Shown here piece by piece: positions 13,912-15,709 of a stretch of 15,709 bases of DNA (the first letter of the stretch is position 1; every line of letters starts with the position of its first letter). The notes beneath the pieces are model-generated. The model ran no database searches, was not told the DNA's origin, and worked only from the letters and a program-made list of their open reading frames with translations. The stretch spans positions 1-15,709 of the forward strand of contig CAZCZS010000041.1 in assembly GCA_964503355.1 (NCBI GenBank), in the 5' to 3' direction. Made by a program: the position numbers and the translations under genes. Source of the DNA: Mesoaciditoga sp964503355. GTDB taxonomy: Bacteria; Thermotogota; Thermotogae; Mesoaciditogales; Mesoaciditogaceae.

Positions 13912-15114
13912 ATGAGAAAAGTTTACATCATCGGTGCGAAAAGGACGGCCATAGGAGTTTACGGTGGTAGCTTGAAAGACGTTCCAGCGCCAAAGCTCGG
14001 AGCTCAAGCTATAAAAGCCGCCATGGAACAGGCAAAAATAGATCCAAAGGAAGTGGATGAAACGATAGTCGGAAACGTACTCATCGCCGGTCAAGGAATG
14101 GGGCCAGCGCGCCAAGCCTCAATTTACGCTGGAATTCCCGTGGAAGTTCCCGCTTTTACCGTCCACATGGTGTGTGGAAGTGGAATGAAAGCCACCATGA
14201 TAGGCGCAACTGACATAATGGCGGGAGAAGCGAACTTGGTGGTAACAGCCGGTATGGAAAGTATGTCACAGGCCCCGTACCTCGTTCCATCGAAGGTAAG
14301 ATTTGGAGCTAAATTCGGAGATATGAAAATGACAGATCATATGGTCTACGACGGGCTTACGGACGTTTTCAACCAAGTTCACATGGGTATCACCGCCGAA
14401 GAGATAGCCCAAAGATTGAACATTTCTCGCCAGGAGCAAGATGAATTCGCACTTGAAAGTCAAAACAGGGCGAGAAAAGCGGTGAGTTCTGGAAGGTTGA
14501 AAGACGAAATAGTTCCAATTGAGGTTAAGCAAAAAAAAGAAACTAAGATCTTCGATACCGATGAAGGTCCTCGAGAAACATCGTTGGAAAAGCTTTCCAA
14601 GCTTAGACCAGCATTCAAAAAAGACGGTACCGTTACCGCGGGTAACTCTTCCACACTCAACGACGGAGCGAGCGCTATAATCTTGGCAAGTGAAGAATAC
14701 GTCAAAGCGCACGAATTGAAACCATTGGCCGAAATCATCTCGTGGGGACAAGGCGGCGTTGATCCTATGATTATGGGATTGGGTCCAGTACCGGCAACGG
14801 ATAAAGCCTTGAAAAAGATAGGATTATCTTTTAAAGATGTAGAACTGTTCGAAGCCAACGAAGCTTTCGCGGTGCAAACGTTAGGAGTTATGAGAAAATG
14901 GCAAGAGATGTACGCTGTTAGCAAGGATTACATAATGGAAAGATCAAACGTGAATGGAGGAGCCATCGCCTTTGGTCATCCCATTGGATGTTCCGGGAAC
15001 AGAATAACGGTCACGTTGTTGTATGAGATGATGAAGAGAGATCTGGAAATAGGACTTTCCACCTTGTGCATAGGCGGTGGAATGGGAACGGCACTTATAA
15101 TAAAAAGAGTTTAA
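13912..15114 (+). CDS. Acetyl-CoA acetyltransferase (thiolase II)
   Basis: Thiolase condenses two acetyl-CoA to acetoacetyl-CoA or splits it. The 400 residues carry all catalytic signatures: nucleophile C88 in VHMVCGSGMKA, NVNGGAIAFGHPIGCSG with H356, and C386 in LCIGGGMGTA. NEAFA lies before them. Length is that of biosynthetic thiolases (AtoB, ThlA, PhaA). An ATG at 13906 is in frame, but the site GAGGAGGA ends right against it; ATG 13912 has the proper spacing and is chosen. It is the second gene of a pair with the SDR and is followed by a hairpin (15137-15163). Biosynthetic or degradative use cannot be told, but no CoA transferase or crotonase gene lies near. Confidence 0.95.
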   Translation: MRKVYIIGAKRTAIGVYGGSLKDVPAPKLGAQAIKAAMEQAKIDPKEVDETIVGNVLIAGQGMGPARQASIYAGIPVEVPAFTVHMVCGSGMKATMIGATDIMAGEANLVVTAGMESMSQAPYLVPSKVRFGAKFGDMKMTDHMVYDGLTDVFNQVHMGITAEEIAQRLNISRQEQDEFALESQNRARKAVSSGRLKDEIVPIEVKQKKETKIFDTDEGPRETSLEKLSKLRPAFKKDGTVTAGNSSTLNDGASAIILASEEYVKAHELKPLAEIISWGQGGVDPMIMGLGPVPATDKALKKIGLSFKDVELFEANEAFAVQTLGVMRKWQEMYAVSKDYIMERSNVNGGAIAFGHPIGCSGNRITVTLLYEMMKRDLEIGLSTLCIGGGMGTALIIKRV

Positions 15115-15136
15115 CAAGCGTTAAAAAGCGAGAATG

Positions 15137-15163
15137 CGAGGCCGAAGAAAAATTTCGGCCTCG
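15137..15163. terminator. Hairpin between convergent thiolase and exported protein genes
   Basis: CGAGGCCGAA (15137-15146) and TTCGGCCTCG (15154-15163) form a perfect 10-bp stem with a 7-base loop, 23 bases after the thiolase stop and 18 beyond the stop of the convergent gene. U-runs are poor: only TGTTGT follows on the plus strand, and CTTTTTA lies some bases off on the minus strand. It probably ends transcription from both sides. Confidence 0.75.
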
Positions 15164-15180
15164 TGTTGTAGTTCTGTAAA

Positions 15181-15684
15181 TCAAAATTCGAAATAAAGTC
15201 CGCCGGTAAGCTCATTTAACGTTAAAAGTATGCTGGTTGGGTGATCTATTTCAGGGCTTCTCACGCTTAACCATCTCATCGCTCCCTTAACGTAGAAGAT
15301 CCCAAAATTCGCTCCCGCATTTATTCCAAAAATCGGTATCTGTGAAGATCCCGCCGAAAAATTGGTCAAAATACCTCCATCCACACCGACAAACGTTTTC
15401 ATAGATCCCATGTTAAAAGTGTATCTGCCTCCTCCAAGGATCATGAAGGCCATTGAGGAACTGTTTGAACTTGTAGAACCCGTCGAAAAGAGCGTATCGA
15501 ATTGTCCAGTTAAAGAAAACGCTCCCATTATTGGCATCGTCGCGCCTACGGCAACGGTTGGTATGGCAGCACTTATTCCAAAAACACTCATTATGTTCAC
15601 ACCCGCACCTAATTCAATACCAAAACCGAAAATCATCGTTCCCATGGCCAGGATAAGAACTGACGCTATGAGAATATTCTTCAC
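15181..15684 (-). CDS. Small exported protein, probable outer-membrane beta-barrel
   Basis: I do not recognise a named family. From GTG 15684 the 167 residues start with a signal peptide (MKNILIASVLILAMGTMIFG), then Gly/Ser/Phe-rich stretches with alternating hydrophobic residues (IELGAGVNIMSVFGI, AFSLTGQFDTLF, FVGVDGGILTNF, GGLYFEF) and a final Phe. This is what small outer-membrane barrels show. A GTG at 15693 overlaps the ribosome site GGGAGGTGG, so GTG 15684 with 8-base spacing is the real start. In Thermotogae such proteins would belong to the toga, but this is inference. It is convergent with the thiolase gene. The promoter lies outside the window. Confidence 0.75.
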   Translation of the reverse strand: MKNILIASVLILAMGTMIFGFGIELGAGVNIMSVFGISAAIPTVAVGATMPIMGAFSLTGQFDTLFSTGSTSSNSSSMAFMILGGGRYTFNMGSMKTFVGVDGGILTNFSAGSSQIPIFGINAGANFGIFYVKGAMRWLSVRSPEIDHPTSILLTLNELTGGLYFEF

Positions 15685-15709
15685 AGTATCCACCTCCCTA
15701 GATTCTTTT

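Noticed and set aside
14266..14924. Two long minus-strand open frames within the thiolase gene
   Set aside because: Both mirror the thiolase coding strand and show no recognisable protein.

Overview
The window looks like a chromosomal segment of a member of the Thermotogae (Thermotogota). The type I-beta DAHP synthase with an N-terminal regulatory domain follows the Thermotoga maritima enzyme almost residue for residue, including the metal-ligand numbering C102/H272/E298/D309. The shikimate kinase-dehydroquinate synthase fusion (AroKB) is also characteristic of that phylum. The DNA is moderately AT-rich, with strong Shine-Dalgarno sites and consensus sigma-70-type promoters. The genus cannot be fixed from the sequence alone.

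Layout. (1) 191-5213, minus strand: a compact aromatic-amino-acid operon aroF-aroA-aroC-aroKB, in which every junction is a 4-bp ATGA stop/start overlap. It is transcribed from a strong promoter (5213-5185). A ~185-nt leader carries an unannotated 21-codon Tyr-rich leader peptide (5144-5079) followed by a perfect intrinsic terminator (5051-5020) and a competing antiterminator. This is the signature of ribosome-mediated transcription attenuation, and it is the most interesting signal in the window. A 10-N assembly gap (273-282) lies in the last part of aroKB; the reading frame resumes after the gap and truly ends at 191. (2) Near-identical direct repeats (8-164 and 5595-5753) lie on either side of the operon, and REP-like inverted palindromes sit beside the second copy. 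(3) 5871-7454, plus strand: an unrecognised exported or anchored protein split by one in-frame TAA, followed by a strong terminator. (4) 7631-13018, minus strand: a carbohydrate ABC-transport operon of binding protein, two permeases, a GT2/GT81-like glycosyltransferase and a MurR/RpiR-type regulator. It has a perfect promoter overlaid by two palindromes that are likely operators, and an internal terminator behind the binding-protein gene. No ATPase gene is present. (5) 13153-15114, plus strand: a FabG-like short-chain dehydrogenase and an acetyl-CoA acetyltransferase (thiolase) pair. (6) 15181-15684, minus strand: a small exported protein of outer-membrane beta-barrel character, convergent with the thiolase gene across a shared hairpin.

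How they work together. The aro operon encodes four or five of the seven shikimate-pathway steps (DAHP synthase, DHQ synthase, shikimate kinase, EPSP synthase, chorismate synthase). It appears to be controlled by tyrosine supply at two levels: the regulatory domain on AroF and the Tyr-codon leader peptide. The transporter operon is probably controlled by its own last gene, whose SIS domain would sense a phosphosugar derived from the imported substrate. The SDR and thiolase would interconvert acetyl-CoA, acetoacetyl-CoA and 3-hydroxybutyryl-CoA.
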